From Eleginops maclovinus (lineage: Eukaryota > Chordata > Actinopteri > Perciformes > Eleginopidae), in contig NC_086351.1 in the NCBI RefSeq assembly GCF_036324505.1, positions 2,649,001 to 2,713,000 of the forward strand: 64,000 nucleotides of DNA, read 5' to 3'. Below, one piece after another: positions 23,694 to 33,300 of this stretch (within the stretch, counting starts at the first letter, position 1; every line of letters starts with the position of its first letter). The notes below the pieces were generated by a model. The model saw only the letters and a program-made list of their open reading frames with translations. It had not been told where the DNA came from and did not search any database. Both the position numbers and the translations under genes were made by a program.

Positions 23694-24939
23694 CTGCTGA
23701 CCGCCAGAGGGAAACACAGATCAGCCAGGGAGAAATGTGTGTATGTAGCACATACTGACACAACTGTTCTGTGTGTGTTTTGTTTCTTCCTTTGGAAATG
23801 GTTGTGTTTAAATTGATACGGGTTAGTTGTATGTACAAACAATGTTTTGCAAATCAGAAAATCATGAACTTCAGCAATGTTCAATATCTTCCTGGAGAAT
23901 CATTTTAAAAAGTGATGAACAATTTCGCACTGCTGAGATGTTATGAAGAAAATGAATTAAAGTAATTAATCAAATATATATATTATTTTCTTTTTGCAGT
24001 TTTTCGAATATCACAATTTGCAACAAATGTTGACTCTTTTAAATTGATTGTAAATGGTTATCTATTTTGTATTTGAAATACTTCACTGTATTTATTTCCT
24101 CTATTTTACTATCTACTCTATAGCATGTTTATTCATATATATTTAGGCTTTGTGCTGTCATACATTGGTGTTTTTGTTAAGTATTTTGTTGCATGCATTG
24201 ACATCTGGGAATTATTGTCAATACCTCCTCACTGGGTCTTTTCGAAGTTAGATAAATAAATAAACGAATTCATTTACACTTCGTCAAGTCCCACTTTTGC
24301 AATCATGTTTCACTGTTATTCGTGTAGTGAATGTGTAATGACACTGGTAGTGAACAGATAACAATTACTAGGAAGGTACTAACTTTGCATTAAACAGAGG
24401 TGGAAGATTAACAAAAGTAAAAATAGCAATACTACAGTGTAAAAATATTCCATTCAGGTAAAAGTCCTGCATTCAGAATTGAGCTACGGTATAAGAAAGA
24501 AGTATACTATGAGTATTTGAATTACTTTTAATATTACTGGGTTACTGGGTAGCTTAACCTATATATTAACGTGTGTCGATTCAATATTTTGTATTAATAA
24601 CCTACATCTACAGTCACCAGTAACTAAATATGTTGACTGAATGTAGTAAGTGCAAGTGTTAAGTAGCATAGGCCTAATAAGTTACACCATTTGCAGTACT
24701 TGAGTAAATGTTACATTACACCTCTGCTTTTTAAATGCTCTATGCATCTAAAAACGACTCGTTATAACTTTAGGATACAGAAATCAAATGCGAGACTCCG
24801 CTCCACACGATTTATAGTAATACTGTGGACGAGCTAAAACAATACGAATCAAATGGCTCACTTGATAAAAACACAGAGATACATGAACTGACATTTAACA
24901 ACATAATGACACACTTTGTCCCCAAGTTAAGTGATGTTT
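23694..24939 (-). other. gabpb2 5' intron
   Basis: AT-rich, with no coding exon. It begins at the acceptor (TCAGCAG) that abuts the start codon at 23693. The first non-coding exon was not located with certainty. Confidence 0.5.
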
Positions 24940-25440
24940 GTTCCGGAGGAAGTTGAGGCTAGCATTAGGAGCTATTTCCACATCCGCTAGTCAACACTAC
25001 AGAGGGAGATGGTAAAGTCTGCTCCGATACTTAATCATTTATAATAATGTAATAATAGATCCTGAAGCATGAACATCTTATACAGACGAATACAGCTTAT
25101 TAACTCTGAACAGACAATAGAAAGCTAACGATTGACGAGCAACGGTAAAAGTAACGTTACTGTTTATCAGTTAGCTCTTATAACAATGTTGTGTTTTTAC
25201 CTCATTTATCATTATTAATCGCAATACTTGCCTTGAATTGAAGGAGTCACAAAGGTATATTAAAAACGGATTTCTGGTATATGTAAGATGATTGTTACAC
25301 TTGAGTTATTTCTTTCCAAAAAACCCAAATATTATTTGTTTTGTTTTTTATTTTTAGCTCAAAAATGGCGGCTACATGACGCAGAGGTAGAGGGAAACGG
25401 TCGTGTTCCGGTGTATCTTTTCAAAATAAAAGAAGCACTG
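24940..25440. promoter_or_regulatory. Candidate gabpb2 5' end: ETS, YY1-like and GCTAGC words
   Basis: TTCCGGAGGAAGTT at 24942 holds two opposed ETS cores. GCTAGC/GCTAAC/TTAGC words cluster at 24957-25180, and AAAAATGGCGGCT near 25363 matches a YY1 site, with TGACGC close by. This suits a promoter driving gabpb2 leftward, or a plus-strand transcript into the finTRIM remnant, or both. Position and use are inferred. Confidence 0.3.
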
Positions 25441-25945
25441 AACGCGTAACATATTTTAATAACTTTTTATGGCGGGTGCGATGATGTCACATATACTTGT
25501 TATATTCATTGAACATGTTGATTTGATATAGTTTAAACCTGACAACAGAATGCACTTTAATAAAATGGTAAGAGGTATGATTTCCCAGGAAAACATTTAT
25601 TTTGAAGGTTAATTCCGGTTTCAGTTGGTTGTTCGTAGTGGAGAAGAGAGGCGGATCCAAAAGCAATCATTCAAACATCAAGGAGAAGGTTAACTCTCCC
25701 CGATATTTAATAATGTATTTATAGACCCTGAAGCCTGAAAATCAGATGTAAACATCATATTCACTCTGAACTGACAATATAAAGCTAGTGGAACTTGCTA
25801 ATGTTAAAAGTAACTTTACTGTTTATCAGTGTTTTTCTTATTTAGCATTAATAATAACTGGTGTTCTTGCCTCAAAATAAAAGTGTCACAAAAGTATCTT
25901 AACACTCTGATTTCTCGTTTACGTAAGCTGGTTGTTAGACATTAT
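24990..25945. repeat. ~680 bp tandem duplication upstream of gabpb2
   Basis: Copy 1 (about 24990-25320) and copy 2 (about 25670-25945) share AGATCCTGAAGC/AGACCCTGAAGC, CTCTGAAC(A/T)GACAATA, GTAAC(G/T)TTACTGTTTATCAG and GAGTCACAAAGGTAT/AAGTGTCACAAAAGTAT in order. Each copy is preceded by an exon-like segment ending in a donor (GATG/GTAAAG and GAAG/GTTAAC), so the doublet may derive from the 5' part of a plus-strand gene. Confidence 0.8.
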
Positions 25946-26262
25946 GTAGATGTTGAATAGGGTCTACACTGAAAGCTAGTGTCTTAACCATTTAATGAAA
26001 GTAAGTGTGCCAAACATCAGGAATAAACTGCAAGTAAAATGATTGGTCTTTGTTACATTTGTACATGTTAGACCTATATGAACATCTACCAAATAGTTTA
26101 TAGCACAGTAAAACCAAGTGTATCTAAAGTAATTGTGACCACATAAAGGGAGATGTTTTAAGATGTAATTTGATTTACATTATAGTTCGCTCTATTGTAA
26201 TTTTGTATTGATATTATCTGATTTTAAGACAGCCTCCCTTACTGTTTGCCCACTTGCGTTTA

Positions 26263-26425
26263 AGTTCACAGTACTATCTTTTTACAAATACAGTTACATT
26301 TCTCCAGTTAGTTTGCTGTTTAGCCCAGTACTTTAGAGAGGGATGATGGAGAAACACAACTTAGTTTGGTTGCTTTGCGAGGGTTCAGACTCTTGAACTG
26401 TTCGAATGAGCTTCATTGGCACTGG
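26263..26425 (+). repeat. Left copy of ~160 bp direct repeat flanking the composite insertion
   Basis: Pairs with 29471-29625 in the same orientation: ACAAATACAGTTACATTTCT, CCAGTACTTTAGAGAG, GATGATGGAGA, TTTGGTTGC and GAACTGTTCGAATGAG all recur with about 80-85% identity by eye. The two copies bracket the finTRIM-like and transposon-like remnants. Confidence 0.8.
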
Positions 26426-26590
26426 CAAATATGGTCAACGACTATTCATTGATTTCACAAACGTCCCATTCTACCTTAACGACAGTAAAACGTATTGTGG
26501 TTTAAGTCATGCCCATATCAGTGGAGTGAGGGGATATATATTTTTATATACACATCGGTTTGAGGTTGATCTGTCTGTGTTTCAGCAGGT

Positions 26591-27331
26591 ATGATGGACT
26601 GTGATCACGACTTCGGCGGCGACGTCTGCATGCGGTGCTATGAGCAACTGTCTGAAGATAGACATGGAGATATGCATTGCGCCGATTGCTGGGACACTAG
26701 TTGGGATAGATGTCAGTGAGATCCCAATCCTCTGATTACGGAGATGAAGAGTCTAAGCAACTGGTACGGAGAGGAATGGATGGAAACCAACAGGGAGGAA
26801 GAGGACTTTGATCACCACTATGCTAGACCTGAGGATGTGGCCTGTGATGTCTGCACTGGGAGAAAGCACAATGCCCTCAAATCCTGTCTCACCTGTGTGG
26901 TCTCTTACTGTGAGCAGCACCTTCAGCCTCATCATGAATCTCCTGCTTTTGCAAAACACGAGCTAGTGGACCCCTCCAAGCATCTCCAGGGGAACATCTG
27001 CCCCCGTCAGCTGTATGTCTGCACAGCAGAAAATGCAGAGAGTCAGAGAAAGCTGGCAGTGTTTCGACAGAACTTCCAGCAGAGGATCAAGGAGAGAGAG
27101 AGAGAGAGAAATGTGAAGCTGCATTTTGAGGAGATGGAAGCTATCAGTTCCTCTGCTGCTGGCACATTGGCGGACAGTGAGAAGATCTTCACTGGGCTGA
27201 CCCGTGTTATTGAGAAAATAAGAGATTACGTAAGCACAAAATCAGATCACTGCGTGAAATTGACAATAATCGAGTCCAAGAGCTTTAGTGGAGCAGATAA
27301 CATCATATTTTCAGAGGAATCGCTCAAATAG
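26591..27331 (+). pseudogene. finTRIM-like RING/B-box remnant, one in-frame stop
   Basis: An acceptor-like TGTTTCAGCAG precedes an ATG at 26591. The first open stretch (to TGA at 26717-26719) has a degenerate RING pattern (MMDCDHDFGGDVCMRC, then CADCWDT). After that stop the same frame stays open to 27331, with DVACDVCTGRKHNALKSC and SYCEQHLQPH, typical of fish TRIM (finTRIM) B-box sequence, then NICPRQL in place of the rest of the second B-box, and a coiled-coil-like stretch (EEMEAISSSAAGTLADSEKI). The C-terminal B30.2 domain of intact finTRIMs is absent; a new frame takes over after about 27235. The nonsense codon and missing domain say pseudogene. A short expressed protein from 26744 (195 residues) cannot be excluded. 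TRIM family identity is recognised from memory of the family. Confidence 0.7.
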
Positions 27332-29345
27332 TGATACAAGCACCAAAATTGGCACAGATACTCCTTAGACATTACTCTTTTCAAAAAGTACGCGGGCCAC
27401 TTGAAATTCAAGATGGCCACCCATTTTCAAGATGGCCGCCATAAGTAGTAATAAATATGCACAGACCTGGCCAATATGGATGATTCTGACATCAACATAT
27501 ACATTTTTTACCATGTAGAATCCAAATCTGGGACCCTTAAACCTCTCAAAAGCGTACTTTTGCCTTATTCTGGCTTATTTGTAGGCATGATTGAACACGG
27601 GGCTGACATCAAATCACAACTGAGATTTGGTGCCTCCAAGTCAGACCTTGCAATTGCACAGCTCCTGCAGTATAACTGCTACACAAGACACAAGGAAGGA
27701 GCATCGACTCACAGGCATTCCAAAAATCGGGAAACGCCATTCCCCATCTAGATGGGAATGTCAATATATGCCAAGACTAGGAAGAGGAGGCTGGTGAGAA
27801 TGCTTCATGAACATAGCCTTAGCATTTCATATGACAGAGTACTGGAAATATCTACGCAGCTTGGAGATGCAACAGGTATAGAGAGGATGGAGTGGTCTGC
27901 CCACAAGTACTGAGGAGAGGGTTGTTCACCACAACAGCCATGGATAACATTGACCACAACCCCACTGCAACAACTGCAACAACCTCTTTTCATGGCACCA
28001 GCATCTCAGCTTTCCAACATCCAACCAAAGACAACCATGGTGAATACCGTGAACCTGTGAGACTTGGAGAGGAGAAGGTGAAGACAGTTCCAGAACTGCC
28101 TTACTCCTTCACCAATATACGCCCAGCCTTCTTCAAGCCTTCTCCTCCACATAGCCGTCCTGTGCAGACAGATCCAAACACCACTCTGTTAGGACCACAA
28201 CTGGCATTGGAGTATGAGTGGCTGGAAAAAGTCAGTGCAACTGAAGAGACAGATGGGGCAGTGAACATGACCTGGCCAGCCCACCATGCTTCCAAGAAGA
28301 GAAGCCCTGAAGCTGAGGTTAGCATAACATCACTGCTACCTCTCTTGCGAGACCCAGCCCACTCGGTTGCTACCGTCAGACATGTCATGGACAAAGTCAA
28401 AGAGACTGTATCTTTCCTGAATCCAGGTCAGATACCTGTCATGACTGCTGACCAGCCAATCTATGCATTGGCAAAGCAAATCCAGTGGCACTGGCCTGAG
28501 CAGTATGGTGAGGATAAGTTTGTCATAATGTTTGGAGGCCTACACATTGAGATGGCTGCACTGAAGTCAATTGGAACACTTCTACAGGAGAGTGGTTGGA
28601 CAGGAGCCCTGGTGGAGGCAGGGGTGGCTTCCTCTGGGACCGCAAACTCTTTCCTATCAGCAGCAAGCATCACTAAGACATGCCAGGTCCATCAGATAAC
28701 AGCATGCAGCGTCTCTACCAGCTGTTGAAGGCAACCTACAATGGCTATTCGTCCAGCAGTGGCTCAGCCAGTAGGGGCTTGGACTGGGAACCGTAGGGTC
28801 GCCGGTTCAAGTCCCCGAACAGACTTGAAATATGGAAAGTGGACTGCTACTTGGAGAGGTCCCAGTTCACCTCCTAGGCCCTGCTGTGGTGCCCTTGAGC
28901 AAGGCACCGGACACCTCCAATCCCCCCTCCCCATTGCTCCCCGGGCGCTGCACGATAGCTGCCCACTGCTCCTAGTACTAGGATGGGTTAAATGCAGAGG
29001 ACCAATTTCACTGTGTGTGCTCTGCTGTGTGCATGTATGTGACTAATAAAGAGGGTTTCATCCTCCGATTCTACTTCTACTTCTACTTCTATTGCACTGA
29101 GGTAGCTGACAACTCTGAGGAAGTGCTATGCTTTGATGCTTGTTGTGATAGTCGCAAGCTACAAAGTCTGCAGTTTCAGTTCTGGAGTTTGGTGCTGTCC
29201 ATGGAACTGGCGATCCTACTACTGATCCGAGCATTCAGGGAAGCCAACTTCAACCTGTACTGCCAAGCATTGACTGAGCTCATCCCATACTTCTTTGCCA
29301 ACAACAACACTAACTATGTTAGTGTTACTATAAGAAAAACATGTT
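27332..29345 (+). pseudogene. Broken ORF of an uncharacterised dispersed (probably transposon-derived) family
   Basis: Fragments in more than one frame read as one protein: 27476-27751 (DLAIAQLLQYNC, stop at 27749), then RRLVRMLHEHSLSISYDRVL near 27787-27850, then 27892-28728 (TAMDNIDHNPTATTATTSFHG, GQIPVMTADQPIYALAKQ, MFGGLHIEMAALKSIG). A frameshift follows near 28705, giving LYQLLKATYNG in the next frame. A SINE interrupts the frame. The C-terminal part resumes after it at about 29095-29320 with FQFWSLVLSMELAIL and LYCQALTELIPYFFA. I recall similar multi-copy proteins of unknown function in fishes, cnidarians and molluscs. The conserved Asp-rich motifs would suit a nuclease or transposase, but this is a guess. 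The 3' end is truncated. Confidence 0.6.
28755..29091 (+). mobile_element. tRNA-derived SINE, copy 1
   Basis: It starts AGCAGTGGCTCAGCCAGTAG (A-box-like) and carries the B box GGTTCAAGTCC at 28804. A conserved body follows (GGCACCGGACACC, CCCGGGCGCTGCACGATAG, GGATGGGTTAAATGCAGAGG), and it ends in AATAAAGAGGG and a (TACTTC)n tail. It is nearly identical to 51097-51409 except for about 15 extra bases near 28849-28863. It sits inside, and interrupts, the transposon-like ORF. No clear target duplication. Confidence 0.92.
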
Positions 29346-29470
29346 TAAATTAAGTGAACACTGTTTTGTAAAGTAAGCATACATAAGTGAAACAAGTAGA
29401 ATGTAATAAAGTGGTTTCAGAATGACAGTAGTAAATACTATAGATTGGTGATCTGTAATATATGTCTTAA

Positions 29471-29625
29471 CAGTAATATCTTTAACAAATACAGTCACAT
29501 TTCTCCAGTAAGGTTTCTGATTAGCGCAGTACTTTAAAGAGAGATGATGGAGAGAGAGACACGGGTTTGGTTGCATTGCAAGGGTCCACATTCTTGGACT
29601 GTTCAATTCATATTCAAATGAGCAA
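29471..29625 (+). repeat. Right copy of ~160 bp flanking direct repeat
   Basis: Counterpart of 26263-26425 (ACAAATACAGTCACATTTCT, CAGTACTTTAAAGAG, GATGATGGAGA, TTTGGTTGC, GGACTGTTCAA). Confidence 0.8.
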
Positions 29626-30160
29626 AATAGCTTTACGATGGGTTCACCATGCAAAGAAAAAAGGATTTGTTTAAGCAATTGTCATTTTCAGGATCCGGCA
29701 AACTGCTAAAATATTTTCTTGTCATATGTAGTCTTAGAGCTACTGTTATGTTTCCTATAAAAGAATGATAGGACATGGATTTAATCCACTCATTTGGTAT
29801 AACACATTAAATATTGAATATGTAAAATTAGAAGGAAGCCTTTTTTTTAATAACAATTTTTTTTAAAACCTGCCACATTTTTTGACGGTCTACTGATAAT
29901 TGCGAAAAGTACATCTGAACCAGATTTCAAGACTTGAAACAGTTTGGGATAAATGTGGCATTGTTCTGATCATGCTAGTATATGTTTTTCTTTTCATACT
30001 ATCAAACTAGCGCATTACACATATTAAAAATAGGAAAGAAATAAAAAGTAATTGTGTGTATGATTAATATTTTACTTGAAATGTCACCTTTAGTTTTTTG
30101 TATCACTATTATCACTTCAATTCTTTATATACCTTTTTTTATAAATAACTGAGCAATACG
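29626..30160. other. Spacer between the composite and ptpn23
   Basis: AT-rich sequence with no recognised feature. Confidence 0.5.
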
Positions 30161-30164
30161 CAAC

Positions 30165-30373
30165 AACGACTACATTTCCCACAAACCAGCGCGGCAAATA
30201 AAATGAGGTTATGTCACGTGCACCTCCAACTTCCGGCTGAAGTGTAAATTGATACATGACACAGTTGTTTGGGAGAAAGCTTGTTTTCTTTGGGAAAAAC
30301 GTTAACGTCCACAGAACTACCGACGTGGTTTTGACTTCTTAACGGCCGATAGTCCCGTGTAGACTGGGCCGCG
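30165..30373 (+). promoter_or_regulatory. ptpn23 promoter and 5' UTR with ZNF143-like, E-box and ETS sites
   Basis: ACTACATTTCCCA at 30169-30181 matches the first part of the ZNF143/THAP11 site. GTCACGTG at 30213-30220 holds a CACGTG E-box close to the lysosomal CLEAR element, and ACTTCCGG at 30229-30236 is an ETS site. The ptpn23 ATG follows at 30374. No TATA box at a sensible distance. Motif matches are direct; their use is inferred. Confidence 0.55.
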
Positions 30374-33300
30374 ATGGAGGCGGTTCCCCGGATGCCGATG
30401 ATCTGGCTGGATCTGAAGGAGGCTGGGGACTTCCAGTTCAGCCCGTCCGTCAGGCAGGTGAGCTGGGTGTGGAGCGAGCAACAGGGCTGAGGTCGAAAGT
30501 CAGCCAAACAGGGATTAAGGACGCCTGCATAACCCAATATAGATGCTGACATTAGCCGTTCAAACACTTCGCTGTCTCTGGCTGTCGCAGATAGGAAGAC
30601 ATTCTGATAGCGGTTAGCTGCCCTGCTAGCTAAAGTCAGATTCTGGCAAATCTCCCTGACCACCGCCTTTTGTTTGCTAACATTAGCTTCATGCTAGCTA
30701 ATAATGAGCTAGATAATCATAATAACACATGGTATTTTCTCATAGCTTTTCCAGGTGCTCAAAGAAGCTTTACATTACATGTTACTTATTAGACGCTTTT
30801 ATGCAAAGCGACTTCCATGCACTGCATATTGTGGACAATACCCACAGCAGTAACTCTAGATGGAAAGATAGATGTATACTTTATTCATCCCAAATTGGGG
30901 AATTACTTTGTTACAGCAGCATTTACGTAAATAAGAGGTGGAAAAAAGTATAAACTAGTAAACATAAAAACAAGAAAGAGCCAAATCTGCAGTAGAATGG
31001 ACATGAACCACAAAGAACAATCATTTACTAGATATTTTAGACTGTTCTATAAACAGGCCAATATGCTACAGCAACAGAAATATAGAATTATATGGTTTAT
31101 ATTACAGTAGCAGAAACATATATACATATGATAGCTAAAGCTCATAATTAGCCCTCAAGTAGAGTGGATCAATACCTCTAAGTTAACACATTTCAGTCGT
31201 GAAAGGTAGAGAAACAAACAGTGTAAATAACGACCTGCTCCAGTCTCACAGTCTGCTTTCGTGGAAAATAATAAAGAGTGATCTCATTGTCACATGCACC
31301 TGACCAAAGCAGGTTCGTCACAAATGTAGGATCCCTGCCAAAACATGAAGACTCGTGTAACAAAGAGGCAGACTGATCTTAAAGCACAGATAGGTAGACA
31401 TTCTCGTCGCATGTCACTGTTGGGTTAAAATAAAGTGACGTGAAAAAGTAGTCACCAAGTTACACCTGTGACAAAACCTTTCTGACCTAAATGAGTGGTC
31501 AACAACAGGTTGATTAACAGGTGAAAACATAAATGACCATATCCAGTTTTCGTTGTTGTTCCTCTATGTTCAGAGATTTCTGATAGAGTCTATTGATATG
31601 ATGCCTGTTGTTACAGATTCTGGCACATTATAAAAGCTTTGTTTTCATACTGTAATGGCATGTTTGGTCAGGGTAGATGAACATGTCAGATAAGAAAATA
31701 GTCTGACTGGACTTATTCATCACAAAAAGGCCCAATTATGCCTTTTAAACAACATGCTTTTGAGGCTTGATGATTTCTGCAGTTGTTACCGGCCACATGT
31801 GTGATATCTACGTGAAAGAAAAATACTGATCACTCAAAATTCCCCTCTTCTTTATCTAGTGACCCATATTCCAGATCATTCCTGGTGCAGATAAAATAAC
31901 AGATCTTTGCCCTCTTGGGTTAACTCGGGATATTCAGCAATGGACTGCCCACATACATTACACAATGCTGGATTTCAAAGGTCAAGTTTAACTCTAATAT
32001 GTAACAGTTTGATGTTGCATTCCTTTTAGGTAAACAGGTCATATTCGTAGTTAAACTATATATAAAGGATCTACAATTTGTTTCGTTAACCCCGACCAGA
32101 TGCAGAATGGTACACATTTGTCTTGTGGAAGTCAGGAGGACAATGCCTGTCTGTCTTGTTGCTGAGTCATTGTTAATTTTCCCAGAATGCCTGTGACTCT
32201 CCTGCTTTCACAATTTCGTTATAAACCGAATTGGAAGCACTAATAAAATCCTAATCATGTCTGCCGAGTTGTTCACCTCCTGACCTGACCTATCCTGCTT
32301 GTTTATTACAGTGGCTCATGGAGATAGGGAAAGGGTTCGCAAAGCATGACGGGACAACTCCAGAGCCTACAAGAGATTGGAAACCCTCTGCTGTTGCACA
32401 GGGCCAAAGATTAGCATATTGATGAGTTAGCTACAGTTTAAAGACTTCTGAAGGGACTTGTTTTTTTAAACAAAATTGATTACATTGAGTTATAACCAAA
32501 GCAGGGTTAGCCGGGAAGGAACTTGTTTTTCTAAATGTGCCACCTTTAAAAAAAATCTGCCTCTTCTCTTCCAGTTCATCTTGAAGAATTATGGAGAGAA
32601 TCCGGACAACTACAACGAACAGATGAAGAAGCTGGAGACACTGCGGCAGGTGGGTGCTGCGTAAAACATCTACACCTGTCTTTAGCCTCTTTCAAAGTAG
32701 ATAAGGAACTCACTAGCACTTACTGACATCTGGATTTTGTCTTCAGTGGCAAATGTTACAACCTGCATTCAATCTGGGACAAATGTGTCTGCAGTAGTCA
32801 TGTTTTTGAATCCGTTTCAGCTCTGATCAGCAGTGATTGAAACATTACTCCTGCGAAATGATCATTTTTAGTTGAATATCAAATATCAGAATCAGTCATA
32901 ACTATCTGATTTTGCTTAGCATCTCAAAATTGATCAAGACAGCTGACAGGAAACATACACAAACATGAAACAGACTCATGCTGCGATGGTAAACAAGATG
33001 AGTATCGGCAGGACCAGGACATATAGGAACGTGACAGAAAGTCCTGAAATGTAACTTGGCAGTGTCTGATTTCTCTTGCTGTGTTTCCATCACTCTGGAT
33101 ATTGATTTATTTAAATGCATGTTTAATAGACTGAGATGAAACCGGTTAGAGATTTCAGGAGGATTTTGTTGGGTCCTGTGCACGAACAATTGTTCCTGGG
33201 GGAGAAATAAACTACCTTTCTCTGCCATACCTGCACATTTGTTTTATTTCAAAGCCTAGCATCCCGCTTCCTCCCCCCCATGTGTAAGGAAGCTACATGT

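Noticed and set aside
23694..23717. Upstream ATG for gabpb2 (MFPSGGQQ)
   Set aside because: A good acceptor lies directly before the second ATG, and family proteins start MSLV.
28755..28830. tRNA gene
   Set aside because: A and B box words are present, but the cloverleaf is degraded and the sequence recurs as a SINE at 51097 and 56104.
28741..29046. 101-residue ORF at the SINE
   Set aside because: It is SINE sequence; the same ORF fragment appears at 51174-51374 in the second copy.
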